A stretch of DNA of 25,013 nt from CAZNDN01 sp964571815 (GTDB lineage Bacteria > Fibrobacterota > Chitinivibrionia > Chitinivibrionales > WJKA01): positions 1 to 25,013 of the forward strand of contig CAZNDN010000055.1 in the NCBI GenBank assembly GCA_964571815.1, read 5' to 3'. Position numbers and translations under genes: made by a program. How positions within the stretch are numbered: position 1 is the stretch's first letter; each line of letters opens with the position of its first letter. Below are positions 1 to 7,413 of the stretch, one piece after another. Below the pieces are notes generated by a model. That model did not search any database and had not been told where the DNA came from. It was given only the letters and a program-made list of their open reading frames with translations.

Positions 1-1083
1 CTGATGGGGACCGTAAGGTTTGACACCTTGCTTCGGGAGTTGAAAGAGCGTTGCGATCTGGTGGTATTTGACTCCCCGGCTCTGCTGCCCGTGAGTGATG
101 CCGTCACGGTTGCCCCCAAGATGGACGCATGCCTGGTAATTGCAAGAAACCTGTGGACCCCCGCGCGGGCGGCCAGGCAGGCACGGAACCAGTTATTGCA
201 GGTCGGATGCACGCTGCTGGGGGCAGTACACAATGGAGTATCGCAGGCGCGGGGCTATTATCCTTACTACTACGGATATTATCGTTACTATGCGTACAAG
301 TATACCTATGACTACGACGAGGAGAGTGCGGGCCGGAAGGGGAAGTCTCTACGCGAATTCGGTTTGAAGGCCGAAGAGAAGCTGCGCGGCACTCTTCAAG
401 GCGCAACGTTGTCGGTGCCGCGGTTGGTGACTCTGGCGGGGCTCACTCTGAAGTCGCTTGGGCGAAAGCCGCTGTTCTGGTTATTGACGGCGGCGGCCGT
501 CATCGGTACGCTCGGGTTTGCCTGGCTGGATCGGACCGGGGGTGCCGGGAGGGTGGACAGGATTGAATACCTTGGTGCAACCGACGGACCCGATGATGAG
601 TTCGTGGCCGGAGCCGAACAAGCCGGCAAGCCGTCGTACCCGGCAGGGGATGAGGACGGCGTTTTTGATCTGGAATCGGCAACCGGGCCGGAATCGGGAA
701 CTTCCTCCGTCGCGCATGAGGGCACGTCCGCGATGCCGCCGCTGGACAGCGTACTTGCGGCCTGGCAATCACTCGTGCTTGAAGGTGACGCACAGAGGTA
801 CCTGCGCTTCTACCATCCTACGGAGTTTGTGTTTCCCGGTGGAGGGACCACGGACCGGCAGAAGACGGCGGGCGCCGCTCTTTTCAAGACGCTACTTGCC
901 GCCGACACCGGCTACGTAGAAACATCGCGACAGTCGGTGATTGACGATACGTTCAGAAGGAGTCTGTCGAGCATCGTTTCGGTTACGGCACAGGATACGC
1001 AGCGGGTGGAAGTGAGGCACGTATGGAAGGCCGAAGCGGGTGAATGGAGCATAGTCCGGGAACGGCACGAAGAGATCAACTGA
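1..1083 (+). CDS. BY-kinase (CpsD/Wzc-type tyrosine kinase), 5'-truncated, with transmembrane and NTF2-like tail
   Basis: The frame is open at the window's left edge, so the start and the Walker A and A' motifs lie outside. Numbered from the ATG at 4, residues 19-27 (DLVVFDSPA) are the Walker B segment of bacterial tyrosine kinases, which autophosphorylate and control polysaccharide polymerisation and export at the inner membrane. Residues 85-104 are a tyrosine cluster (13 Tyr in 20 residues), the usual autophosphorylation tail. The protein does not stop there. A basic linker is followed by one membrane segment (about 157-175), an acidic, Gly/Pro-rich stretch, and a terminal domain (about 247-358) with the W...D...Y..FY pattern of NTF2/SnoaL-like folds. 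If the kinase is cytoplasmic, this last domain is outside the inner membrane. The kinase family call is firm. The NTF2-like call is from pattern only. The next gene starts 91 bp downstream on the same strand. Confidence 0.85.
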   Translation: MMGTVRFDTLLRELKERCDLVVFDSPALLPVSDAVTVAPKMDACLVIARNLWTPARAARQARNQLLQVGCTLLGAVHNGVSQARGYYPYYYGYYRYYAYKYTYDYDEESAGRKGKSLREFGLKAEEKLRGTLQGATLSVPRLVTLAGLTLKSLGRKPLFWLLTAAAVIGTLGFAWLDRTGGAGRVDRIEYLGATDGPDDEFVAGAEQAGKPSYPAGDEDGVFDLESATGPESGTSSVAHEGTSAMPPLDSVLAAWQSLVLEGDAQRYLRFYHPTEFVFPGGGTTDRQKTAGAALFKTLLAADTGYVETSRQSVIDDTFRRSLSSIVSVTAQDTQRVEVRHVWKAEAGEWSIVRERHEEIN

Positions 1084-1174
1084 CCCTGCAACCGTTGTCT
1101 GGTGGAATTCGGCCGCCTCCCACCGGCGAGTGGATGCAGTGGAGGCTATGACCGGCGAAGAGGAGCGTTGCGCA

Positions 1175-2770
1175 ATGAAGAGGTCGAAAGCCGGAGACAG
1201 GCCGCTGGTAAGAAATACCGTCTATGTTGTCCTGGGTGCGATTGCCCTTGTGCAGGCAACTCGGATCGGGGCAGTGGTGTTTCTGGAGCCGCGGCGAGCG
1301 GTTCCGGGGACGTGCGAGATTACCGTGCACGGCAGAGTCCGTCGTCCGGGACGATATCGGGTTCCGCGCGGAACCACTCATTTCGAGATCCTTCGCACAG
1401 CCGGTCTGCTTCCCGGCGCGGATGTGTCTCCGTTTGTGCTGAGCAACCAGGTCGCGGAAGGCAGCCGCATAGGAGTTGACTCGCTTGAGGGCTCGGTTAC
1501 CACAGTCAAGGAACCGAACGCCGCTGTGCGCCTCGAGTTCTTCTTCGGTGAACTGAGCGTGATCGCGCGGGACGGCAGGAGCAGGCCACAGCAGGAAGGC
1601 ATGGGGATCGAACCCGGCGACCGCATACTCATGGAAGCGCGCTCTCAGGCGGAAGTGTCCGTAAATACTCATTCCCGGGTGGATTTGGATGCATTCACCG
1701 AGCTTGTAGCGGAAAAAATCGGCGTCAAGGAAAACGGCAAAGATCTTGTCGAGTTGTACCAGCGATCCGGTGTCTGCTGGTACCGCATGGTGTACTCGAA
1801 GCAGTCGGAACTGTTTCGGATTGTAACACCTCTTGCCGCCATAACGGTGGCCGGCCAGGGGACGGATTGTATGATCGACGTCTCCTTCGATCGGATTGAG
1901 ATCCACAATATCGACGGTCTTTTGCTGGTAGAGAAGCTGGATGGAGGTGAAGCGATTAACCTGATTTCCGGACAAACCGCATTCGTATTTGATGATGGGC
2001 GACCGATCCAGGTGAAGGGAATTGCGCCCGACGTCGGCGCCGCCGACAGATTCTCGCAGCTCACGAAGGAAAAGACAAACTACATGCTGCGCCACATGCC
2101 TTTGAATTTCCTGTTCTGTGGTATCCCCAGCACGTACATTCTCGTCAGTGTCCAATTCGAAAGTGGTACGGTACGTGTCGTTCAGGTGCCGCCGCATACG
2201 GCGGTCGACATGTTCGTTGACGGAATCGCCACGCTGGATCAGGCACACCTCCAGGGTGGACCGGTGTTTGCAAGCACGCTCCTGGAGAGGATTGTCGATG
2301 CCCGGATTACCAGGTACTGCGTGTTTGACAGGGAGTCGATCAGGCGAACCGTGGAAGCCATGGGAGGCATACTGATTGACGTGGATGAGAAGGCGGCCTC
2401 CGCCCTTAACATCTCGGCCGGCGCCCACACCCTGAGCGGCCGGAACGTCGTAACGTTGCTGAAGCCGAGCATTTCGGGATGGGACGACAGTCGACGACGG
2501 CAGCAGCACGTTCTCAGGGCGCTGTTCAAGAAGGCCCGGTCTCGTGGCTTTGTCCTGAATGCCGTCCTGGCCGCACGACTTCTCTCCGGGGTCGAGACCA
2601 ATTTCACGGCACCGGAGGTGGTCAGGGACTACAAAAAGCTCGTGTCACGCCGCAACTGGACATTCCGAACCCACACGCTTCCCACAAAGCGGGTGCGCCG
2701 TCGCAACAGGGTGCTCTACGAACCGACCCTGGAGCAATCCCGCAATATACTCTTTGAGGAAAACTCGTAG
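1175..2770 (+). CDS. Membrane-anchored SLBB-FecR-LCP fusion protein (LytR-CpsA-Psr-like, divergent active site)
   Basis: 531 aa from the ATG at 1175, chosen because GAAGAGGAG lies 9 bases upstream; in-frame GTG 1130 and ATG 1148 have poorer sites. One membrane anchor spans about residues 13-37. Residues 47-100 look like a SLBB/beta-grasp domain (VHGRVRRPGRY), as in polysaccharide export proteins. Residues about 170-283 resemble a FecR domain. Residues about 308-456 align with LCP enzymes, which transfer lipid-linked polymers to cell-wall acceptors: RVVQVPPHT sits where VSIPRDT is expected, followed by GGILIDVDEKA, SAGAHTLSGRNV and DDSRRRQQHVLRAL. The Arg and Asp of the IPRD motif are replaced by Pro and His, and the RMR motif reads LLK, so catalysis is doubtful; the late RRRQQ Arg/Gln are kept. 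Linked to the BY-kinase and rfbD, it probably acts in polysaccharide assembly or anchoring. Domain order is seen; function is inferred. Confidence 0.8.
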   Translation: MKRSKAGDRPLVRNTVYVVLGAIALVQATRIGAVVFLEPRRAVPGTCEITVHGRVRRPGRYRVPRGTTHFEILRTAGLLPGADVSPFVLSNQVAEGSRIGVDSLEGSVTTVKEPNAAVRLEFFFGELSVIARDGRSRPQQEGMGIEPGDRILMEARSQAEVSVNTHSRVDLDAFTELVAEKIGVKENGKDLVELYQRSGVCWYRMVYSKQSELFRIVTPLAAITVAGQGTDCMIDVSFDRIEIHNIDGLLLVEKLDGGEAINLISGQTAFVFDDGRPIQVKGIAPDVGAADRFSQLTKEKTNYMLRHMPLNFLFCGIPSTYILVSVQFESGTVRVVQVPPHTAVDMFVDGIATLDQAHLQGGPVFASTLLERIVDARITRYCVFDRESIRRTVEAMGGILIDVDEKAASALNISAGAHTLSGRNVVTLLKPSISGWDDSRRRQQHVLRALFKKARSRGFVLNAVLAARLLSGVETNFTAPEVVRDYKKLVSRRNWTFRTHTLPTKRVRRRNRVLYEPTLEQSRNILFEENS

Positions 2771-2855
2771 AGAACACCGACGCCGAGCTTCACAGGAGAT
2801 TTTCTTTCGCGGAATCGCGGTTGTGGGAGATACTGCAAGCCCGATGGGCGACGTG

Positions 2856-2903
2856 TACGCCGGGCATGCGGCATGGAGCATGGCCCCGGCCGTATTTTTC
2901 TTT
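2856..2903 (+). terminator. Candidate intrinsic terminator or attenuator before rfbD
   Basis: GCCGGG (2859-2864) pairs with CCCGGC (2885-2890). The stem extends outward by TAC (2856-2858) with GTA (2892-2894) across one bulged C, and inward by CATG (2865-2868) with CATG (2879-2882) across a two-base bulge. The run TTTTTCTTT starts at 2895, directly after the outer stem. It lies 85 bases after the stop of the SLBB-FecR-LCP gene and 31 bases before rfbD. No folding energy was computed, and the bulges weaken the call. No separate promoter is evident between it and rfbD, so partial read-through is possible. Confidence 0.5.
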
Positions 2904-2934
2904 ACTTCGTTTTTCCGCCGGCAAGGGAGCCCGT

Positions 2935-3819
2935 ATGAAGATATTGGTAGTCGGCTGCAAGGGGCAGTTGGGGGTGGACATGATGCGGTGTGCCGAGGAG
3001 GCCGGGTACGTCACTGCCGGGTACGATGTTCCGGCCATTGACATTACCGACCCCCGCAGCGTGGAGTCGATACTGGAACAGGAGCAGGCCGATCACGTGA
3101 TCAACTGTGCGGCTTACACCGCGGTGGATGCATGCGAAGAAAACGAGATCGTCGCGCACCGGGTCAATGCGGAGGGTGTTGAGATACTTGGCCGGGCAGC
3201 GGACCGTCGAGAGATGACCCTCGCCCATATCAGTACCGATTACGTTTTCGACGGCCTCAAACGAACGCCCTATGTCGAAACCGATATGCCGAATCCTCGC
3301 TCGGCCTACGGAAGAACGAAATATGCCGGGGAACAGGCGCTGAGGGCGGTTTGCTCACGCAGTCGCGTCTTCCGCATTGCCTGGCTCTACGGTGCTCATG
3401 GTAAGAACTTCGTCGACACTATCAGGCGCCTGGCAAAGCAGCGGCTGAATCCGGGATCTCCCCCGCTGAAAGTTGTACACGACCAGTGGGGAAGTCCTAC
3501 CTGGACGGTAGAGGTGTGTCGGCAGATACTCGCACTGGTGGGAACGAATCACTTTGGTGTGTTTCACGCCACTGCGGAAGGGAAATGCACCTGGTACGAC
3601 TTCGCACGGCTGATCATGGAAGAATACGGTGTCAAGGTTGATATGGTTCCCTGCACTACCGCGGAGTTCCCCGGGCCCGCCCCAAGGCCGGCGTGGAGTG
3701 TACTTGAGAACCGGCGGCTCAAGACTATCGCCCTCAACCGTATGCGACCGTGGGAGGAAGCGTTTCTTGACTTTGTCGGCCGCGACTCCGGGGAAGGCTC
3801 CCCAGACGCAAATCCCTGA
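2935..3819 (+). CDS. rfbD: dTDP-4-dehydrorhamnose reductase
   Basis: Reduces dTDP-4-dehydro-L-rhamnose to dTDP-L-rhamnose with NAD(P)H, the last step of dTDP-rhamnose synthesis for surface polysaccharide, in the cytoplasm. 294 aa, normal for the family. The start ATG 2935 has AAGGGAG about 6 bases upstream. The nucleotide-binding loop GCKGQLG is at residues 7-13, NCAAYTAVD at 57-65, STDYVFDG at 100-107, and the SDR catalytic YxxxK is Tyr125 and Lys129 (YGRTK). The C-terminal half has the family pattern for substrate binding (GVFHATAEGKCTWYDFA). All key residues are present. It follows the BY-kinase and LCP-like genes on the same strand, consistent with a polysaccharide cluster; rfbA, rfbB and rfbC are not in the window. 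It converges with the GGDEF gene across a 103-bp gap with no clear terminator. Confidence 0.93.
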   Translation: MKILVVGCKGQLGVDMMRCAEEAGYVTAGYDVPAIDITDPRSVESILEQEQADHVINCAAYTAVDACEENEIVAHRVNAEGVEILGRAADRREMTLAHISTDYVFDGLKRTPYVETDMPNPRSAYGRTKYAGEQALRAVCSRSRVFRIAWLYGAHGKNFVDTIRRLAKQRLNPGSPPLKVVHDQWGSPTWTVEVCRQILALVGTNHFGVFHATAEGKCTWYDFARLIMEEYGVKVDMVPCTTAEFPGPAPRPAWSVLENRRLKTIALNRMRPWEEAFLDFVGRDSGEGSPDANP

Positions 3820-3922
3820 TTTTGAACCATCTTCTTCGGGTTACCGTCGAGCATTTCTCCCCCGTTGTTGCCGCCGGGAGCGATTGTCCACGTCGGAGGC
3901 TGCTTACTACCGATCGGAATCG

Positions 3923-6070
3923 TCATCGCATCGAGGATTTGAACAGGGTCACACGGTTCCTTCCGTGTTCCTTGGAGTAGTACAGAGCTTTGTCGGCGCT
4001 GCTCACCAGTGACGTTGCTTCGGTAGCGTGCGTGGGAAAGGAGGCGCAACCGACGCTGACCGTCACCTGCAGTTCACGGTCGGCCGAATGGATCCGGTGC
4101 TGCTCGATGGTGCGACGTATTCTTTCGGCCGAAATCGTGGCTCCTTCGGTATTGTTCTCCGGAAGGATGACGGCGAACTCTTCTCCTCCGTATCGGGCGG
4201 GGATGTCGTTGCGACGAATGCTGCGCCTGATACATGCGGCGATTTCCTTGAGCACCAGATCACCGACGGGGTGGCCGTAGGTATCGTTGAATGATTTGAA
4301 ATGATCGATATCCATCAGCAGTACGGAAAAGGGACGCTGATATCGCTGTGAACGCTCCAGTTCGCCGGCGAGCAGCTCCTGGAATGTTCTGTGGTTGTTG
4401 AGCCCGGTAAGCCCGTCGGTGGTGGCCAGTCTTTCCATCTCTCGATAGAGCACGGCGCGTGTGAAGGCTACGGAAGCGTTGCCGACAAGTGTCGAGAGTA
4501 TTTGTTCCGACTCGGTGGTGAATTGACGGGGACGGTCGCTTTCGATTGAGAGGAGGCCGAGGCATCGCGACTCATCATCGAGGATCGGCAGCACCAGCAG
4601 GGATCGCAGTTCCGGACAGGCCGGTTCTCCGGGAAGGAAACGATAGTACTTCCGGCGGATTTGTTGGAAATCGGCTACGTTGACCTGCCTTCGTTTCCTG
4701 AAGGCAAAGGAGTATATGCCCGCGTTGAGTGGGAATTCCAGCCCTTCGCCGATCCTGTCGACTGCCGAGCCCAGGCACTTGTACACTACTCCCTTGTTAC
4801 GGGCCGCATGAAACGTTATTGCCATGATACGGGTGTAACGGGTCATGAGTGCGGTGGTATTCAGGAGAATTTCGAATACCTGGTTGGTTGAAAGCGCGGT
4901 CGTGAACTTGTGGGAAGTTTCGTAGAACACCTTGAAATGGCGAGCATTCTTCTGCTGCTCGATTCTCATCCGCGCGTTGGTAATCAACGCGGAGGCCAGG
5001 AAAGAGAATCGACGTATTATTTCTTTATGATTATCGGTGAATACGCGCTTGTTCTTGCTGTCGACCACCAGCACGCCGAGCAGTTCCTTGTCGTCCGTCA
5101 GAATCGGCGTTGCAAGCACGGAATTGACAATTTCGCTGCCGGTGTAGTATTCGAGCCTGCCCCCGTAGAGTGAGAGATCTCCACTGAGGAAGCTACGTTT
5201 GTCCGCTCCGGCTTTCCCGACGATTCCTTTGCCGAGCGGAATGGTTATGTCCCGAGGAGCGGAGAGGCTTTTCGACGAGACGGTGTTGAGGACAAGGACG
5301 CCGCGAACGGGGTCGTATATGAAACCGAGAGCGGAGAAGGCGTCGAAGTTTCTCTGCATGAAATACACAACGCTGGAGAGCAACCCTTCCACCTCTTTGG
5401 AGTCCTGATGAGCTATTGTTGAGAGTTGGTCGAGGGTGAAGGAGGCGGTCCGGCCGGCGTGGGCCGACTGCAGGTCGAGCATCCTTGAGTCGGTATCGGT
5501 TCGTGGCGCCGTTGTTCGAGTTCCCGGTGAACCGGATTCGGTCGTCCCGTGACTCGGTTTCTCAGGTCCTTTCCTGGAAGTGTGAGCCACGGCAAAGGGG
5601 ATCGCGCCTGAAGCAAACAGTCCCAGGATCGGAAGCACCATGTTCCCGGGAACGAAGGAGAGATGTTCATTCGGGGTGAGCAGGAGCCCCGCCGACCGGG
5701 TTACGATCACCAGCAGGGGGGCGGCTATCCAGTAGTAGTTTTTCCCGTAGGCGGCGAAGGCGACAGTGAGTCCGAAGAAGAACGGATGGAACGAGGTTTG
5801 GTGGAGTGTCGACGCAGCCGCGTGAACCGATGCGATGGTCAGCAGCGACGAGGCCGTCACCACGCGGGGGCTTCCCCAGAGGTGGGGCCGACGCCTCGAA
5901 AGATAGAGCAGCCATATCAGCAGGATGATCGGGAGGAGAAGCGAAATGTCGGGGCGCGGAAGAAAATGGAGCATGCTCAGCGCCTTGCCCGAAGCGAGAA
6001 TGACGGTTACGCATGCAAACAGCAGCACCTCCGCTACCGTCGCGATCAATCGAGGAAAAGAACGTCTCAT
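3923..6070 (-). CDS. Membrane diguanylate cyclase with two GAF domains (GAF-GAF-GGDEF)
   Basis: 715 aa if started at the ATG at 6070; the frame stays open to in-frame ATGs at 6157 and 6172, and none has a good ribosome site. I prefer 6070 because 6071-6184 is AT-rich like an intergenic region and a start at 6172 would leave only 12 bp to the divergent gene. Six likely membrane segments fill residues 8-165. Two GAF-like sensor domains follow (about 215-370 and 385-545), then a GGDEF domain (546-712). The active site GGEEF is at 628-632 and the inhibitory I-site RxxD is at 619-622, five residues before it, so the enzyme is probably active and product-inhibited. Product: cyclic di-GMP from two GTP. 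It is the only large gene on the minus strand here. c-di-GMP control of the neighbouring envelope genes is plausible but not shown. Confidence 0.9.
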   Translation of the reverse strand: MRRSFPRLIATVAEVLLFACVTVILASGKALSMLHFLPRPDISLLLPIILLIWLLYLSRRRPHLWGSPRVVTASSLLTIASVHAAASTLHQTSFHPFFFGLTVAFAAYGKNYYWIAAPLLVIVTRSAGLLLTPNEHLSFVPGNMVLPILGLFASGAIPFAVAHTSRKGPEKPSHGTTESGSPGTRTTAPRTDTDSRMLDLQSAHAGRTASFTLDQLSTIAHQDSKEVEGLLSSVVYFMQRNFDAFSALGFIYDPVRGVLVLNTVSSKSLSAPRDITIPLGKGIVGKAGADKRSFLSGDLSLYGGRLEYYTGSEIVNSVLATPILTDDKELLGVLVVDSKNKRVFTDNHKEIIRRFSFLASALITNARMRIEQQKNARHFKVFYETSHKFTTALSTNQVFEILLNTTALMTRYTRIMAITFHAARNKGVVYKCLGSAVDRIGEGLEFPLNAGIYSFAFRKRRQVNVADFQQIRRKYYRFLPGEPACPELRSLLVLPILDDESRCLGLLSIESDRPRQFTTESEQILSTLVGNASVAFTRAVLYREMERLATTDGLTGLNNHRTFQELLAGELERSQRYQRPFSVLLMDIDHFKSFNDTYGHPVGDLVLKEIAACIRRSIRRNDIPARYGGEEFAVILPENNTEGATISAERIRRTIEQHRIHSADRELQVTVSVGCASFPTHATEATSLVSSADKALYYSKEHGRNRVTLFKSSMR

Positions 6071-6149
6071 TTTCTCAATCTGCCTCGTCCTGCGTGTCCT
6101 GCACGGACGGATGGTGCGCGTTGAACCTATTTTCTTGAAGATCAAGGAT

Positions 6150-6179
6150 TTCAACATTGTCGCTATTTTCATTATTTTA
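6150..6179. promoter_or_regulatory. AT-rich divergent promoter region with overlapping -10 boxes on both strands
   Basis: Between the GGDEF gene and the GT9-like gene. On the plus strand TATTTT (6173-6178) lies 17 bases after a poor -35 (TTCAAC, 6150-6155). On the minus strand the same bases read TAAAAT (6174-6179). The plus-strand box would place the transcript start at or next to the ATG at 6185, i.e. a leaderless message, consistent with the absence of a ribosome site there. The -35 elements are weak on both strands, so this is a moderate call. Confidence 0.35.
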
Positions 6180-6184
6180 GACTT

Positions 6185-7312
6185 ATGGACGAGCAAAAAG
6201 CAAAGCGATTGTCTTTGTGGCACAGGGTTCTGAAGCGGTTGGTCGGGAGAGGCCGAGGTCTGGCCCTCAAAGGGGCTTTCCTGCGAAGGCGTCTGAAGGG
6301 GACGGTAGTACATTTCCCGCGGGATTTCTCACGCGCTCGCGGCGTGCTGATCATTCTTCCGCGGGAGCCGCTCGACGCTCTGCTGCACGTCGACAACCTG
6401 ATATCCCTGCTTGCGCTTTTCCGTGGGAGCCGCACGACACTACTGGTTACCGCGGAGGTCGCAGCCTACTACTCACGGGTTCAGGGAGTCGATGCGGTTG
6501 TGGAGTACGAAGAGGCAGCGCTGGATCCTTTCTCGCCGGAGTTTCGGGAGACGATGCGGATGATCGGCGATGAGAGCTACGATCTGTGTGTGATGCTGGA
6601 GGAGGATCCCGACCCGGCGCTTTTGCTGTTTGCCGGTCAAACTCTGGCTCCGCTGCGGCTTGGTTTCCGGGGGGCGGACCGGTGGCCGTTTCTCAACGTC
6701 CATGTCAAGCCCTCCGGGCGCGACACGTATCTTGCCGCTCGAAACATGATCATTGCCCGTCTGCTGGGTGCCCGGCCCAAGACCAGGAACCGATGGGTCG
6801 TATCGCGTGAGGCTACGGAAGATGTTTCCCAGATGATGAAGGAGTATCGGCTTGAGCAGGGTGCGACGGTGGTCGGGGTTGATGCCGGCTTTTTCCGCGG
6901 CCGCTTCGGATCCGAATGGACGCGGGGATTGCTGGAGCCGCTGAAGGAGGGCGCCGGTGCGGCACTTTATCTCTATTCGAACGAGAGACGTGATACTGAG
7001 GAGACGCGAGCCTGGCTGACGGGACGCGGCATACCGGTGTTTTCCGAACTTCCCGTTTCCAGAGTCGCGGCATTGGTGCAGCTTTCCAGTTTACTGATTG
7101 CGGGCAGGACATCTTTGTTCGAGCTTGCGCATTTACTCCGGAGACCGGTCATAGGAATATTCGAACGGGCTGAGGCGGCCTTGTATTGCGGTCCCGACAG
7201 GCACTGTCGGGCGGTCACGTATGAAGGCAGACCCGGCAAAGAGACGCTGGAGGATGTGCGGAAGGCCTGGCTGGAGTCTCTGGGCTCTTCCGCCGACGTC
7301 CGCGTCGGTTGA
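6185..7312 (+). CDS. GT9-like (ADP-heptose:LPS heptosyltransferase-type) protein, divergent
   Basis: 375 aa with a basic N-terminus (residues 1-50) and then a two-lobed GT-B-like layout. GVLIILPREPLDALLHVDNL (53-72) matches the first strand and helix of heptosyltransferases, and residues 290-345 (SRVAALVQLSSLLIAGRTSLFELAHLLRRPVIGIF) match the donor-site lobe. The family's DSGPMHLA motif reads GRTSLFELA here, so the donor-binding Asp is missing and sugar or activity may differ. Family knowledge suggests transfer of a heptose or related sugar to LPS core or another surface glycan on the cytoplasmic face. The ATG at 6185 has no ribosome site and may be the 5' end of the message. The stop codon overlaps the -35 box of the next gene's promoter. 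Assignment rests on overall pattern, and other GT-B families remain possible. Confidence 0.6.
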   Translation: MDEQKAKRLSLWHRVLKRLVGRGRGLALKGAFLRRRLKGTVVHFPRDFSRARGVLIILPREPLDALLHVDNLISLLALFRGSRTTLLVTAEVAAYYSRVQGVDAVVEYEEAALDPFSPEFRETMRMIGDESYDLCVMLEEDPDPALLLFAGQTLAPLRLGFRGADRWPFLNVHVKPSGRDTYLAARNMIIARLLGARPKTRNRWVVSREATEDVSQMMKEYRLEQGATVVGVDAGFFRGRFGSEWTRGLLEPLKEGAGAALYLYSNERRDTEETRAWLTGRGIPVFSELPVSRVAALVQLSSLLIAGRTSLFELAHLLRRPVIGIFERAEAALYCGPDRHCRAVTYEGRPGKETLEDVRKAWLESLGSSADVRVG

Positions 7313-7337
7313 CCGGTCATGGTGGCGGTTGTATAAT
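7309..7337 (+). promoter_or_regulatory. Near-consensus sigma-70-type promoter for the L,D-transpeptidase gene
   Basis: TTGACC (7309-7314) and a perfect TATAAT (7332-7337) are separated by exactly 17 bases. The -35 overlaps the TGA stop of the upstream GT9-like gene. Transcription would start near 7344 and give a leader of about 70 bases. This is the strongest promoter match in the window. Confidence 0.8.
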
Positions 7338-7356
7338 TAGAAGATTCCCGGAACAC

Positions 7357-7395
7357 CCTGACGGTGGCGACGGGGGTGCTTCCTTGTCGGTCAGG
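7357..7395 (+). other. Leader hairpin upstream of the L,D-transpeptidase start
   Basis: CCTGAC (7357-7362) is complementary to GTCAGG (7390-7395). CGAC (7368-7371) is complementary to GTCG (7386-7389), which directly abuts the outer right arm, giving a two-part stem with a five-base bulge. It lies in the predicted 5' leader, 18 bases before the ATG at 7414, which lacks a recognisable ribosome site. It matches no riboswitch class I know and has no U-run, so a role in translation control is only a possibility. Confidence 0.4.
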
Positions 7396-7413
7396 CGACG
7401 TGCGATGTAGACT

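Noticed and set aside
1076..2509. 477-codon open frame on the minus strand
   Set aside because: It lies wholly opposite the SLBB-FecR-LCP gene, has no domain pattern, and its product is rich in His/Arg/Asn as expected of the reverse complement of a GC-rich gene.
3820..3922. Search for a terminator between the convergent rfbD and GGDEF genes
   Set aside because: Only a weak CTCCC/GGGAG pairing without a T-run on either strand was found.
7338..7413. Riboswitch upstream of the L,D-transpeptidase
   Set aside because: A hairpin exists, but no conserved core of c-di-GMP, cobalamin, TPP, SAM or glycine riboswitches was recognised.
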